Source: Pediococcus inopinatus
GTDB taxonomy: Bacteria; Bacillota; Bacilli; Lactobacillales; Lactobacillaceae
Assembly: GCF_002982135.1 (NCBI RefSeq)
Contig: NZ_CP019981.1
Span: forward strand, 930,001 to 994,000
Direction: 5' to 3'
Length of the DNA: 64,000 bases
Under the pieces are notes generated by a model that searched no databases, had not been told where the DNA came from, and was given only the letters and a program-made list of their open reading frames with translations. The position numbers and the translations under genes were made by a program. Below, piece by piece: positions 7,976 through 16,017 of the stretch. The number at the start of each line of letters is the position of its first letter. Within the stretch, counting starts at the first letter, position 1.

Positions 7976-8454
7976 GATCTTAGGTCAATTAATTCCCGAA
8001 TATCACTAGAATTTTTCAATTTTGCCCGATACTGATCATGCGTGGTTGGATCCACAAATTTTGTTCCGGGCGTAAAGTGAATATCTTCGGTTCCTGCTTC
8101 TACAGAAGTTTTGTAGTACCATTTTTTAAATCTCAAAAAATCCAATTGGCTTTGCATTTCATGAACTTTATCCTCTAAAGCGCCCTCTTCTTGATCTAAA
8201 TAATCATATCGCTCCTGGAGTGTCCCATCCCCTTGCAAACATAAACTAATGAAGTTCCCGATGTCTTTGATAGGTACGCCACTCTTTTTTAAACAATTAA
8301 TCACTTCAAGAAAATTAAAATCATTATCTTTAAATTTACGTCTGCCAGCGGCATCTCGATCTACAAAAGGAAGCAATCCTTTTTTATCATAATACCTAAG
8401 TGCCGATGTGGTGGTTCCCATTTTTTCTGCTGCTTCTCCAATTGAATAATTCAA
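7963..8454 (-). CDS. MerR family transcriptional regulator
   Basis: 163 residues. The N-terminal winged helix (YSIGEAAEKMGTTTSALRYYDKKGLLP, residues 3-29) is the MerR DNA-binding signature, followed by a long dimer helix with heptad-like spacing (about 75-120). No Cys pattern for metal sensing is seen, so an organic ligand or redox cue is likelier. It is divergent from an SDR gene across a promoter with a 19-bp spacer, the classic MerR target, so it very probably controls that gene and itself. Confidence 0.9.
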   Translation of the reverse strand: MNYSIGEAAEKMGTTTSALRYYDKKGLLPFVDRDAAGRRKFKDNDFNFLEVINCLKKSGVPIKDIGNFISLCLQGDGTLQERYDYLDQEEGALEDKVHEMQSQLDFLRFKKWYYKTSVEAGTEDIHFTPGTKFVDPTTHDQYRAKLKNSSDIRELIDLRSKKD

Positions 8455-8475
8455 AATATTATCTCCATTTCATGT

Positions 8476-8506
8476 TTGACTTAAACCCGGGTTCAAGTCG
8501 TATGAT
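8476..8506 (+). promoter_or_regulatory. MerR-type promoter/operator of the SDR gene
   Basis: TTGACT (8476-8481) and TATGAT (8501-8506) are 19 bp apart, longer than the 17 bp preferred by sigma-A. A near-perfect 22-bp dyad centred on ACCCGGGT (8478-8499) fills the spacer. This is how MerR proteins hold and untwist promoters. The spacer sequence differs from the 13 sites at 39-63 kb, so it likely answers only to the adjacent MerR. Confidence 0.85.
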
Positions 8507-8548
8507 AACAGAGAATTAAGAAATTATAAATATGAGGAGATAATTTTT

Positions 8549-9271
8549 ATGGCAAATAAAACATGGTTAATCACAGGAACATCAACAGGCTTTGGTCGAA
8601 ACTTAGCAACTTTACTGGCAAAAAAACCAAATATAAACTTAGTAGCCACTGCCCGAAATGTTGATAAGCTAGCCTATTTAGACAAGTTTAACCAGGGTCA
8701 GATCAAAAAGCTAACTTTAGACGTCACCAAGCCAGCGGAAATTGAAGAAGTTGTCAAACAAACTTTAAAATCTTTTGGTTCCATTGATGTTTTAGTTAAT
8801 AATGCTGGTATTGGGTATTTTGGGACTTTTGAAGAAAGTAATCGCGATGCCGTCAAATATATGTTTGACGTCAACGTATGGGGACTAGTGGATATGACGC
8901 GTAGTGTATTAGCCACCATGCGTAAACAAAAATCGGGTGTGATTGTAAATTTTTCATCAATTGGTGGCCTGTTCTCTTTTCCTACCCTTTCGTTTTATCA
9001 TGGAAGCAAGTATGCAGTTGAAGGCATTAGCGAGGCAATCGCCAAAGAGGTTGCAAATTCTGGTATCAAAGTAATGTTGGTCGAACCAAGTGGTTTTAGA
9101 ACCGACTGGGCCGGTCGCTCCTCAGAAAAAGTACTACCTGAAATTAAAGACTACGAGCAATTCAAACAATTTATTGTCGCTAATACTGAAGGCGCCCATC
9201 ACGAAGCCGGTGATCCAGAAGCAGCGGCAGTGTTTGTACACAAACAAAGAACTCTCGGATCGTTGAACTGA
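8549..9271 (+). CDS. short-chain dehydrogenase/reductase, possibly C-terminally altered
   Basis: 240 residues, Rossmann fold: TGTSTGFG cofactor loop (residues 7-14), NNAG at about 90, catalytic Ser (NFSSIGG, about 135) and YxxxK (YHGSKYAVEG, about 149). It is an NAD(P)-dependent oxidoreductase with unknown substrate. Relatives of this type usually run to about 275-280 residues, and the tail after EAGDPEAAA (VFVHKQRTLGSLN) does not resemble the usual ending, so a late frameshift is possible. Controlled by the divergent MerR through the 19-bp-spacer promoter. Confidence 0.85.
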   Translation: MANKTWLITGTSTGFGRNLATLLAKKPNINLVATARNVDKLAYLDKFNQGQIKKLTLDVTKPAEIEEVVKQTLKSFGSIDVLVNNAGIGYFGTFEESNRDAVKYMFDVNVWGLVDMTRSVLATMRKQKSGVIVNFSSIGGLFSFPTLSFYHGSKYAVEGISEAIAKEVANSGIKVMLVEPSGFRTDWAGRSSEKVLPEIKDYEQFKQFIVANTEGAHHEAGDPEAAAVFVHKQRTLGSLN

Positions 9272-9305
9272 GGCTTGCCTCCAATAACGTTAAATATTAA
9301 TTTGC

Positions 9306-9347
9306 AAAAAAAGTAGCAAACTCAAATCTGGAGTTTGCTACTTTTCT
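9306..9347. terminator. terminator between SDR and acetyltransferase genes
   Basis: AAAGTAGCAAACTC and its complement around a seven-base loop, with A and T runs, between convergent genes. Confidence 0.9.
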
Positions 9348-9349
9348 AT

Positions 9350-9900
9350 CTATAAAGACTTAATTTTACGGGCCGGTACACCACCAACTAATGTGTTATC
9401 TGAAATATCTTTCGTAACGACTGCTCCGGCAGCAATCACCACGTTATTGCCGATTGTCACCCCCGGCATAATGGACACTTTGCCACCGATCCACACATCA
9501 TTACCAATTGTGACTGGTGAAGCCTGGGCCAAATATTTACGGCGCCCTTCTGGAGTCATGGGATGATTAACCGTGTAAATATCTACATTTGGTCCAATCA
9601 TCACGTTATGACCCATCGTGACCGGTGCAATATCCAAAATCGTTAAATTATAATTACTTAGAAAATCTTCACCCACATGAATATTTTTGCCATTGTCACA
9701 ATTAAAATTTGCTTGGACTGACACTCGCTTACCAGTTGAGCCAAAAATTTCTTTAATTTTTTAGTTTGCGCTTCGGGATTATTTGCAGAAATTTGGTTAA
9801 ACTCCTCGCATAGATGAGCAGCACGTGCCTTTCGCTTAGCTACCTCACTGTCTAAAAAATAATATTCCTCGCCAGCCTCTAACTTTTCCAATTCAGTCAT
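9350..9900 (-). pseudogene. maltose/galactoside O-acetyltransferase (LacA/Maa type), frameshifted
   Basis: Two frames together encode one acetyltransferase. The first half (MTELEKLEAGEEYYFLDSEV) carries the family's N-terminal helices. The second ([18 protein letters not shown] onward) has hexapeptide repeats ([20 protein letters not shown]), the catalytic His ([12 protein letters not shown]) and the ending GGVPARKIK. The frame changes at a run of six Ts (9757-9762); one more base would give a continuous product through [16 protein letters not shown]. CoA-dependent acetylation of sugars is the family role. The short A/T run makes slippage or a sequencing error possible. Confidence 0.85.
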
Positions 9901-9986
9901 CATATCACCTCATATTCCATGTTAGCACTTAGACTCTGGTTTAAGTCCAGCAATTAAGGGAATGTTTTTCTCATTAGCTTTAACTA

Positions 9987-10835
9987 TTACTTAATTTCAC
10001 CCTTACGAAACGCTTCAATCATCGTTTTCGTCAAGCTAAGGGTTGTATCATCTTGCGGAAGCTTATCACGATCGAACCACTTTGCCATTGCCAATTCTGC
10101 TTCATCAGAATGGTATTCTTCGGTTGTATAAGCATCCGGACCCACATTATCGGCAAAAAATCCCATTAAAACAGATTGGGAAAATGCCCACGGCTGACTT
10201 TTATAGTATTGAATGTGATTAACTTGTAACCCTGTTTCTTCAAAAACTTCTCGTCTGATCGTGTCTTCAAGGGTCTCCCCAACTTCAACGAATCCTGCGA
10301 TTAGCGCGTATCGTTTATAGCCAACAGCATATTTAGTTAATAACAATTGGTCGTTTTTCTTTACACCCACAATAATGGCTGGCGAAATTCTCGGAAAGAT
10401 TTCTGCGTGACATGATGGACAAACTAACTTTCTCTCATTGGTTCCTTTAACTAAGCGATGCCCACAATGCCCACAAAAACGAGTTTGTAAATACCAATTT
10501 GCCAAATGGGCTGCTGTGGCGGTGGCAAAAGCTAACCATTTGGGTTGCAGTGTTCTCAACACATTCAAATTTTGGAACCTAAAATCGGTTTTCTCTTTGA
10601 GTTCTATATCAAAAAAGAAGAAGCTGCGGCCTTCAATTGATAACAAGTAGTCTGCCTGCGTGAACTCTTTGCCATAGTTTTCTTGTATTTTCTGAAATGT
10701 CGGTACCTGAGCAACACCGTCGACATCCCGCATTAGAATTTTATTTTTATTTAAAATTACCACGTAATCCAACGGAGTAATTTCTTTAGGCAGATATTGA
10801 ATATCTAAAATATGTGGTTGAATCTCTTGAAACAT
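9987..10835 (-). CDS. nudC: NADH pyrophosphatase (Nudix hydrolase)
   Basis: 282 residues. A zinc ribbon (CGHCGHRL near residue 120 and CPSC near 138) precedes the Nudix box G-x5-E-x7-REVFEETGL at about 182-204. SQPWAFSQS after it is the NudC signature. The enzyme splits NADH, and deNADs NAD-capped RNA in characterised relatives, giving NMN(H) and AMP. The N-terminal third is the variable NudC domain. Monocistronic by appearance, with its own spacing on both sides. Confidence 0.92.
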   Translation of the reverse strand: MFQEIQPHILDIQYLPKEITPLDYVVILNKNKILMRDVDGVAQVPTFQKIQENYGKEFTQADYLLSIEGRSFFFFDIELKEKTDFRFQNLNVLRTLQPKWLAFATATAAHLANWYLQTRFCGHCGHRLVKGTNERKLVCPSCHAEIFPRISPAIIVGVKKNDQLLLTKYAVGYKRYALIAGFVEVGETLEDTIRREVFEETGLQVNHIQYYKSQPWAFSQSVLMGFFADNVGPDAYTTEEYHSDEAELAMAKWFDRDKLPQDDTTLSLTKTMIEAFRKGEIK

Positions 10836-10888
10836 TTAGGTTGCCTCTTTTCAGAATTGTTTGTCTTTTCATAATAAATCTAAACTAA

Positions 10889-10945
10889 AAAAATAGCCAT
10901 CAAACATCTTTCAGCATCGAAACATGTTTGATAAGCTATTGCTAC
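10889..10945 (-). terminator. terminator of the downstream SDR gene
   Basis: Stem AGCTTATCAAACATGT paired with ACATCTTTGATGGCT-like bases, followed on the minus strand by seven Ts. Confidence 0.7.
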
Positions 10946-10952
10946 TTCAAAG

Positions 10953-11708
10953 CTACCAGGGTAAAGTTCCTTCGTTTTCAGTAAAGGTACCGGTAGTTTT
11001 ATCATCTGGGTCAGAGGCAAGTTTAACAACGCGAGCTGCCCCTTCTTCAACATCTTGCATCCCCGGTATCTTAGGGCTATCAATTGAACGACCACCAAAT
11101 CCCGTAGCCGTCCAACCAGGATTAACAGAATTCACGGTGATTCCAAATTCTTTTAATTCTTTGCTGAGGTCAATTGTTACAAAGTTTACGGCTGCCTTAG
11201 AAGATTGATAACCGACTGAACTAACTTGATAAAAACGGGACTGCGGATCACTAGCCAATCCCAAAGAGCCCATGTTGCTTGAAAGATTAATAATCTTAGC
11301 CCAGGTAGATTTTTTCAATAGTGGCACCATTGCTTGCGTAGTATCAATTAAGCCAAAGAAGTTAACATCGAACTCTTCACGAATTGTTGCTGTTGAGATT
11401 TCTGAAGCTTTTTGATGGGCATCATTGGTCATTCCCGCATTATTAATTAAAACATTTAACCGACCATATTCAGCCTGAATTTTGTCTGCTGCTTTTTTGA
11501 TACTCTCTTGATCAGTCACATCAAGTTGAATGAGATCAGCTTTAACGCCCAGATCAGTCAACTTTTTTACTGCTTTTTCTCCACGTTCAATATTGCGTGA
11601 ACCCAGCAAAATGTGTTGACCTTTTTGTCCGAGTTCCTTAGCCGTTTCAAAACCAACGCCCTTATCGGCCCCGGTAATTAAAGTTAATACTTCTTCGTTA
11701 TCAGCCAT
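10953..11708 (-). CDS. short-chain dehydrogenase/reductase (carbonyl-reductase-like)
   Basis: 251 residues. TGADKGVGFETA (residues 13-24) is the NADPH-binding glycine loop, NNAG lies near 90, the active Ser is in NLSSNMG (about 141), and YQSSK (about 168) holds the catalytic Tyr and Lys. The NPGWTATGFGG run resembles plant and bacterial carbonyl reductase SDRs. The substrate is unknown. RBS GGAGG ten bases before ATG. A TetR gene upstream on the same strand may be co-regulatory but no operator between them is evident. Confidence 0.88.
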   Translation of the reverse strand: MADNEEVLTLITGADKGVGFETAKELGQKGQHILLGSRNIERGEKAVKKLTDLGVKADLIQLDVTDQESIKKAADKIQAEYGRLNVLINNAGMTNDAHQKASEISTATIREEFDVNFFGLIDTTQAMVPLLKKSTWAKIINLSSNMGSLGLASDPQSRFYQVSSVGYQSSKAAVNFVTIDLSKELKEFGITVNSVNPGWTATGFGGRSIDSPKIPGMQDVEEGAARVVKLASDPDDKTTGTFTENEGTLPW

Positions 11709-11813
11709 CTTTAAAAATCCTCCATTTTTAAAATCAAAATTCTTTCAAAAATATCCTAACACATTTTTAGAATTTAATAACCAGTGTAATAAAACAAATA
11801 AGGGGCCTATGTC

Positions 11814-12368
11814 TCACAACCTGTTGGGTAATAGTAATCGATACAATCGCAAGGCCTCTGCTTTGGGCATGGGTTCTTTTGCGTCAGCAATTTGTTGCGC
11901 AAAATTGAAGATTGCCGTACCCAAATATTCACTAATAAAATTCTTAGCTTCTTTTGAATAATCACGTGAAATTAGGATTTTCAACGCTGTTCCGCCAAAT
12001 AAATCCTGAATCTTAGCTTGCATATGACTCCATTTAACCATTTTAATCAAATCTAGATTTGCATATATCACATCAATAACTGTGATACTGCCGTTCTCAA
12101 AATTCACCCGATTTAACGCATCTATCTTCTGTTCAAATTCAGAAATGGCCATTAGAAACTGAACCATCACAACATCTTCAATTCCTTGATGATGTCGGTA
12201 AAATGTCGCTCTTGAAACTCCTGCACTTTCACATAATGCTTTGATTTCAATTTGATCAAAACCGATGCCCTCTTGCCATTTTTGCTTGAGTGTTTGAATT
12301 AATTTTGATTCCGTTTGTTGTTTGCGTTTATCAATTTTAAATTGCGCATCTAAAAACATTTTTGCCAT
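11814..12368 (-). CDS. TetR/AcrR family regulator
   Basis: 184 residues. The N-terminal helix-turn-helix spans about residues 18-65 and ends in the TetR pattern CESAGVSRATFYRHHQGIEDV, where the FYRH recognition segment is clear. The C-terminal ligand domain is unlike any I know. The best ribosome site (GGAG) is distant from this ATG, so the start could be a later Met (residue 4). Lies 105 bp upstream of the SDR on the same strand. Confidence 0.82.
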   Translation of the reverse strand: MAKMFLDAQFKIDKRKQQTESKLIQTLKQKWQEGIGFDQIEIKALCESAGVSRATFYRHHQGIEDVVMVQFLMAISEFEQKIDALNRVNFENGSITVIDVIYANLDLIKMVKWSHMQAKIQDLFGGTALKILISRDYSKEAKNFISEYLGTAIFNFAQQIADAKEPMPKAEALRLYRLLLPNRL

Positions 12369-12417
12369 ATTATGTAGTGAGCCATCTCCTGCTTTGACAG
12401 CTCTTAATCTCCTTTGT

Positions 12418-12978
12418 TTATGATTCTTCTAACATCATCAAGATTTGTGCTACGCTCTTTTTAAAATCAGCCTGTCTCACTTCAATACTATTTCCATCAT
12501 TATCATGCGAATTGACTGATTCTCCGAGCATGAAGTCAGAAAGCAATGCGGTCCCACGCCGAATCGTCTCAGCATCACGCGTAAGTTGTCCCAGGTATAA
12601 AGGTAACATGTCATATAAGCGGTGATATTGTGTCGCGACATCTACGTACTTTAAATACTTGGATACCGCCGCAAAATCATGGGGAATGACATCACTATAT
12701 TTATCAAATGCCACAGTGTATGTTAATTGGATAAGTGCCGCTGCTCCACTTAATCCAATTAAAGATTGATAAAGCTGGTCCACCAATTCTTGCATGCTTT
12801 TCGCAAAAACCTTAGCTCGCAGGTCTTCGGTATTTTTTGTATAGCGATACATGGATTGAGGCTGAATATCTAGACGTTTCGCAACCCGACTTAAAGTAAC
12901 TGTTTCAAAACCGCTTTTTGCTGCAAGTTCGGTAGCAGCCTCCACAACACGTTCTTCATTTAAAATTCTTTTTTTCAT
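12418..12978 (-). CDS. TetR family regulator
   Basis: 186 residues. Helix-turn-helix about residues 5-50 with VAKRLDIQPQSMYRYTKNTEDLRA as recognition and following helix. The C-terminal part (tyrosine-rich, TetR_C-like) probably binds an organic ligand. The start is the ATG six bases after GGAG; a TTG four codons upstream overlaps that site. Divergent from an NAD(P)-binding reductase gene, with two palindromic sites in the gap, so it most likely represses both directions. Confidence 0.85.
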   Translation of the reverse strand: MKKRILNEERVVEAATELAAKSGFETVTLSRVAKRLDIQPQSMYRYTKNTEDLRAKVFAKSMQELVDQLYQSLIGLSGAAALIQLTYTVAFDKYSDVIPHDFAAVSKYLKYVDVATQYHRLYDMLPLYLGQLTRDAETIRRGTALLSDFMLGESVNSHDNDGNSIEVRQADFKKSVAQILMMLEES

Positions 12979-13010
12979 TATTTTCTCCAATTCGAGCTGA
13001 ATGGCTTGCT

Positions 13011-13060
13011 AAACTTAGTCACTAAGTTTATAATTCTTGTTAAACTTAATAACTAAGTTT
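13011..13060. promoter_or_regulatory. tandem TetR operators
   Basis: Two 19-bp palindromes, AAACTTAGTCACTAAGTTT (13011-13029) and AAACTTAATAACTAAGTTT (13042-13060), are 31 bp apart (about three helical turns), on one face of the DNA. They lie between the divergent TetR and reductase genes and are the natural binding sites for that TetR. Confidence 0.85.
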
Positions 13061-13148
13061 ATCATAAAATCTTGATATTCATCAATCAATATAATTATAA
13101 CGAGTTTCCGATTGTGACTGAGATATCAAACTTATAAGGAGAACTATT

Positions 13149-13784
13149 ATGAAAATTGGAATTATTGGTGCCACCGGTAACTTTGGTAACGTTGTTTTTA
13201 ATGAAGCACAGGATCGTGGTCATGAAGTCACGGCCATTGTTCGGAATGCAGCTAAGGCTAAAAAAATGCTTGGTGATGATATAAAGGTCATCGAAAAAGA
13301 CGCCCTCTCACTTACCAAAGCGGACCTGAGCGGTTTTGATGCGATTGTTAACGCATCTGCGATCCAACCAGCCTATCTAAACTTGGATCTTGCAACAAAA
13401 CTAGTTAGCTTCTTCCGTGAGGATGAGCATACCCACTTATTATTCATCTCTGGAGCAAGTTCCTTAATCAAAGCTGATGGTACGATCCAGATCAACGACA
13501 TTTTAAAAACATTTGCTGGACAACCTTGGATCGATACTCCCCTGCAACAAGTTCATGAACTACAATTTCTACAATGGATTGATAATGTGAAATGGACTGT
13601 TATGACCCCACAAAGTGACTTTATTGCTGGTGATAAGACTAAGTATCGCCTTGGAACTAACGAAATTATGACCGATAAAAATGGCAAATCTCAAGTTTCA
13701 TTTGGTAATTTTGCCGCAGCTTTAGTTGATGAGTTAGAAACACCTAAACACGTTCAACAACAGTTCACCGTCGTTGATGATTAA
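13149..13784 (+). CDS. NAD(P)H-binding reductase (NmrA/atypical SDR, YwnB-like)
   Basis: 211 residues starting with IGIIGATGNFGNVV, the GxxGxxG dinucleotide-binding loop of NmrA-type and flavin-reductase-like atypical SDRs. There is no YxxxK catalytic pair in the usual place. Such proteins often bind NADPH and reduce flavins or act as redox sensors. Controlled from the two-operator intergenic region shared with the divergent TetR gene. RBS AGGAG before ATG. Ends at a terminator. Confidence 0.85.
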   Translation: MKIGIIGATGNFGNVVFNEAQDRGHEVTAIVRNAAKAKKMLGDDIKVIEKDALSLTKADLSGFDAIVNASAIQPAYLNLDLATKLVSFFREDEHTHLLFISGASSLIKADGTIQINDILKTFAGQPWIDTPLQQVHELQFLQWIDNVKWTVMTPQSDFIAGDKTKYRLGTNEIMTDKNGKSQVSFGNFAAALVDELETPKHVQQQFTVVDD

Positions 13785-13799
13785 TCTCTCCATCACGGA

Positions 13800-13842
13800 C
13801 AACACGCTAATCCCCCTCACCGGTGGTTGGCGCGTTTTTTTA
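13800..13842 (+). terminator. terminator of the NAD(P)-binding gene
   Basis: An imperfect stem from AACACGC to GGCGCGTT followed by a run of seven Ts. Confidence 0.75.
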
Positions 13843-13868
13843 TACAAATCAAAAAATAAGGCAAAAAA

Positions 13869-13909
13869 AGTAAAATATAGTTTACTTACTTTTTGTAAGC
13901 TGGTATACT
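13869..13909 (+). promoter_or_regulatory. promoter with overlapping inverted repeats, dioxygenase-hydrolase operon
   Basis: TTTACT (13881-13886) and TATACT (13904-13909), 17 bp apart. AGTAAA-N6-TTTACT covers the -35 box and CTTAC-TTTTT-GTAAG sits in the spacer, both good places for a repressor. No regulator gene is adjacent. Confidence 0.65.
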
Positions 13910-13953
13910 ATGCTCAACAAATATAAAAGCACTAGCCAAGGGAGGCAATCATT

Positions 13954-14922
13954 ATGAATACAAATTTACTGGGACTTCACCACATCACCGCGATTACTTC
14001 TAGCTCACCAAAGATCTTTAAATTTATGACCGAGATTCTTGGGTTACATCTAATCAAAAAAACGGTTAATCAAGACGACGTTCGTACCTATCATTTATAC
14101 TTTACAGATGATATGGGAAAAGCCGGAACAGATTTGACATTCTTTGATTTTCCTGGTATTCCAAAGGGTAAACAAGGAAAAAACGGTATTACTCGGATTG
14201 GATTCCGTGTTCCAAATGACAAGGCCCTTGACTGGTGGCAAGACCGCTTTGACGAATTTGATGTTCGTCACAAAGAAATTAAAACGCGTTTTGGAGCCAA
14301 GTACCTTTATTTCTATGATTTTGACGATCAGCAATATCAACTTGTATCAGATGAAATTAATCATGGGGTTCCGGCTGGCGATCCATATCGTCACAGTCCC
14401 GTACCTGCAGAATACGCCATCAGCGGCTTAGGACCTTCCTTTGTCACGGTTGACTATCCCGAACAATTAAATAAGGTCTTAACTGAAGTGATGGGCTTCA
14501 CAAAATTGGATACTGAAGATGGCAAAACTCTTTATGAATTACACGACAGCGGCCATGGCGCCCAAATTGTCACAGAAACAAGCGTTGTGCTACCAGATCA
14601 ATTCCAAGGTTTCGGAACTGTGCATCACATGGCGTTTCGAACTGAGGATGCCGAAAGTCTGAATTGGTGGATCAAACGGATTCAAGGAGCACGCCTTGCC
14701 CAATCTGGGTTAGTGGATCGATTCTACTTCAAGTCAGAATACTTCCGTCCTGGTCGTGGCGTACTCTTTGAAATTGCTACCGATGGCCCTGGATTCTTAC
14801 TAGATGAAACTTATGAAGAAGCTGGCGTTCATTTGGAATTACCACCTTTCTTGGAAGATCAACGTGAAGATATTGAAGGACACCTTGTAGATTTTAATAC
14901 GGAACAAAAAACGGAGGATTAA
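13954..14922 (+). CDS. ring-cleaving dioxygenase, VOC superfamily (MhqO/MhqA-like)
   Basis: 322 residues made of two vicinal-oxygen-chelate modules, each opening with a glyoxalase-like start (LLGLHHITAITSS at 5-17 and GTVHHMAFRTED near 222). Metal-site His residues are in LHHIT and VHHMAF, and Glu in the late FEIATD motif. MhqO-type enzymes are Fe-dependent extradiol dioxygenases induced by quinones and hydroquinones. The start follows GGGAGG at 8 bp. It is two bases from a MhqD-like hydrolase, the same pair as in the Bacillus mhqNOD operon. Confidence 0.85.
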   Translation: MNTNLLGLHHITAITSSSPKIFKFMTEILGLHLIKKTVNQDDVRTYHLYFTDDMGKAGTDLTFFDFPGIPKGKQGKNGITRIGFRVPNDKALDWWQDRFDEFDVRHKEIKTRFGAKYLYFYDFDDQQYQLVSDEINHGVPAGDPYRHSPVPAEYAISGLGPSFVTVDYPEQLNKVLTEVMGFTKLDTEDGKTLYELHDSGHGAQIVTETSVVLPDQFQGFGTVHHMAFRTEDAESLNWWIKRIQGARLAQSGLVDRFYFKSEYFRPGRGVLFEIATDGPGFLLDETYEEAGVHLELPPFLEDQREDIEGHLVDFNTEQKTED

Positions 14923-14924
14923 CA

Positions 14925-15545
14925 ATGGCTAACGAACAAGCCCATGTTTTCTTCAAATCAGGAGACCCTGCTGTCGCCCCTATTCTGATGCTTCATGGTA
15001 CCGGTGGTGATGAAGAGGATCTCTCAAAAATTGCCAGTTATCTTTCCCCATCTAGTCCGCAATTAGGGATTCGCGGACACTTGATTGAAAACGGACAAAC
15101 CCGTTATTTCAACCATACTGAAGATGGCGGTTTTGATCTAGAAAGTTTAGATTCTGAAACCGATTGGTTGTTGGAAGCTATCGACACCTACTCTGAACAG
15201 TATCATCTCAACCAGGAAAAAATGATTGTGGTTGGTTACTCCAATGGTGCCAATGTGGCCGCGTATGCTTGGTTAGCAAAACACCCTCTTTTCAAGAAGG
15301 CCGTGTTATTTCATCCGATGGTGTTGACCCAAGTCACGACACTACCCGATCTTTCTAACGTTAGTTTGTGGGCATCACATGGTGCACAGGATCCGATCGT
15401 CTCTAAAACAAACTTCGATGAACTGATGCAAACTCTTGATACAGCACATGCTGATATTTCCATTTTTGAACATGAGCAATCACACAACATTAACGAACCT
15501 GAATTAGTCAGTGCTAAGGCATGGGTAACCGCCCATTTAAATTAA
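14925..15545 (+). CDS. alpha/beta hydrolase, carboxylesterase (MhqD-like)
   Basis: 206 residues. Oxyanion motif MLHGTGGDEEDL near residue 16, nucleophile elbow GYSNGANVA near 105 (Ser in G-x-S-x-G), acid in HGAQDPIV near 152, and His in HEQSHNI near 187. MhqD-type hydrolases act with MhqO in the response to quinones and other electrophiles. Co-transcribed with the dioxygenase (two-base gap, GGAGG inside the end of the first gene). No mhqR-like MarR gene is next to it. Confidence 0.85.
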   Translation: MANEQAHVFFKSGDPAVAPILMLHGTGGDEEDLSKIASYLSPSSPQLGIRGHLIENGQTRYFNHTEDGGFDLESLDSETDWLLEAIDTYSEQYHLNQEKMIVVGYSNGANVAAYAWLAKHPLFKKAVLFHPMVLTQVTTLPDLSNVSLWASHGAQDPIVSKTNFDELMQTLDTAHADISIFEHEQSHNINEPELVSAKAWVTAHLN

Positions 15546-15553
15546 ATGCACAT

Positions 15554-15597
15554 AAAAACTCAGCAAACCTATTGTGAATTTAGGTTTGCTGAGTTTT
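15554..15597 (+). terminator. terminator of the dioxygenase-hydrolase operon
   Basis: AAACTCAGCAAACCTA and its complement around an eight-base loop, then six Ts. Confidence 0.9.
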
Positions 15598-15750
15598 TTG
15601 TTTAATAACTTTTTAAATATAATTCATTCTTAAAATCTTGCATACGTGACATTTTGATCAATATAACCGTTAAAAAAGGTCTTTACTTCGAATGTGATAG
15701 TATAGATTCATTATTATTTTATTGATAACCACTATTTTAGACCTTATTAA

Positions 15751-16002
15751 TTAGCCTTTCATTCTTTTCAACGTACGCCAATCCCAAAAAAGTGCAAGCA
15801 GCGAAAAAATCATCACCATAGGAAAGAGCGCACGTAAATCCATCCAGAACATTGCCAAAACGATGCCAAACACGGGAACGATGATAATATATCTATACAT
15901 GCCAAATTTAAGAAAAACCCATTTTTTATATTTTCCAGGAATAAAACTACTGATAATCAAAAGTACGGGTAACCCAACACTTACGATTGTTTCAATATTC
16001 AT
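15751..16002 (-). CDS. small membrane protein, candidate immunity partner
   Basis: 83 residues with about three hydrophobic segments (6-22, 38-55, 58-75) and a basic tail (WRTLKRMKG). I do not recognise a family. It starts 15 bases after the secreted-protein gene, with the AAGGAGG ribosome site adjoining that gene's stop, so the two form one operon. Secreted small protein plus tiny membrane protein is the layout of bacteriocin/immunity pairs; that role is inference from position only. Confidence 0.6.
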   Translation of the reverse strand: MNIETIVSVGLPVLLIISSFIPGKYKKWVFLKFGMYRYIIIVPVFGIVLAMFWMDLRALFPMVMIFSLLALFWDWRTLKRMKG

Positions 16003-16017
16003 ATCTTATTTACCTCC

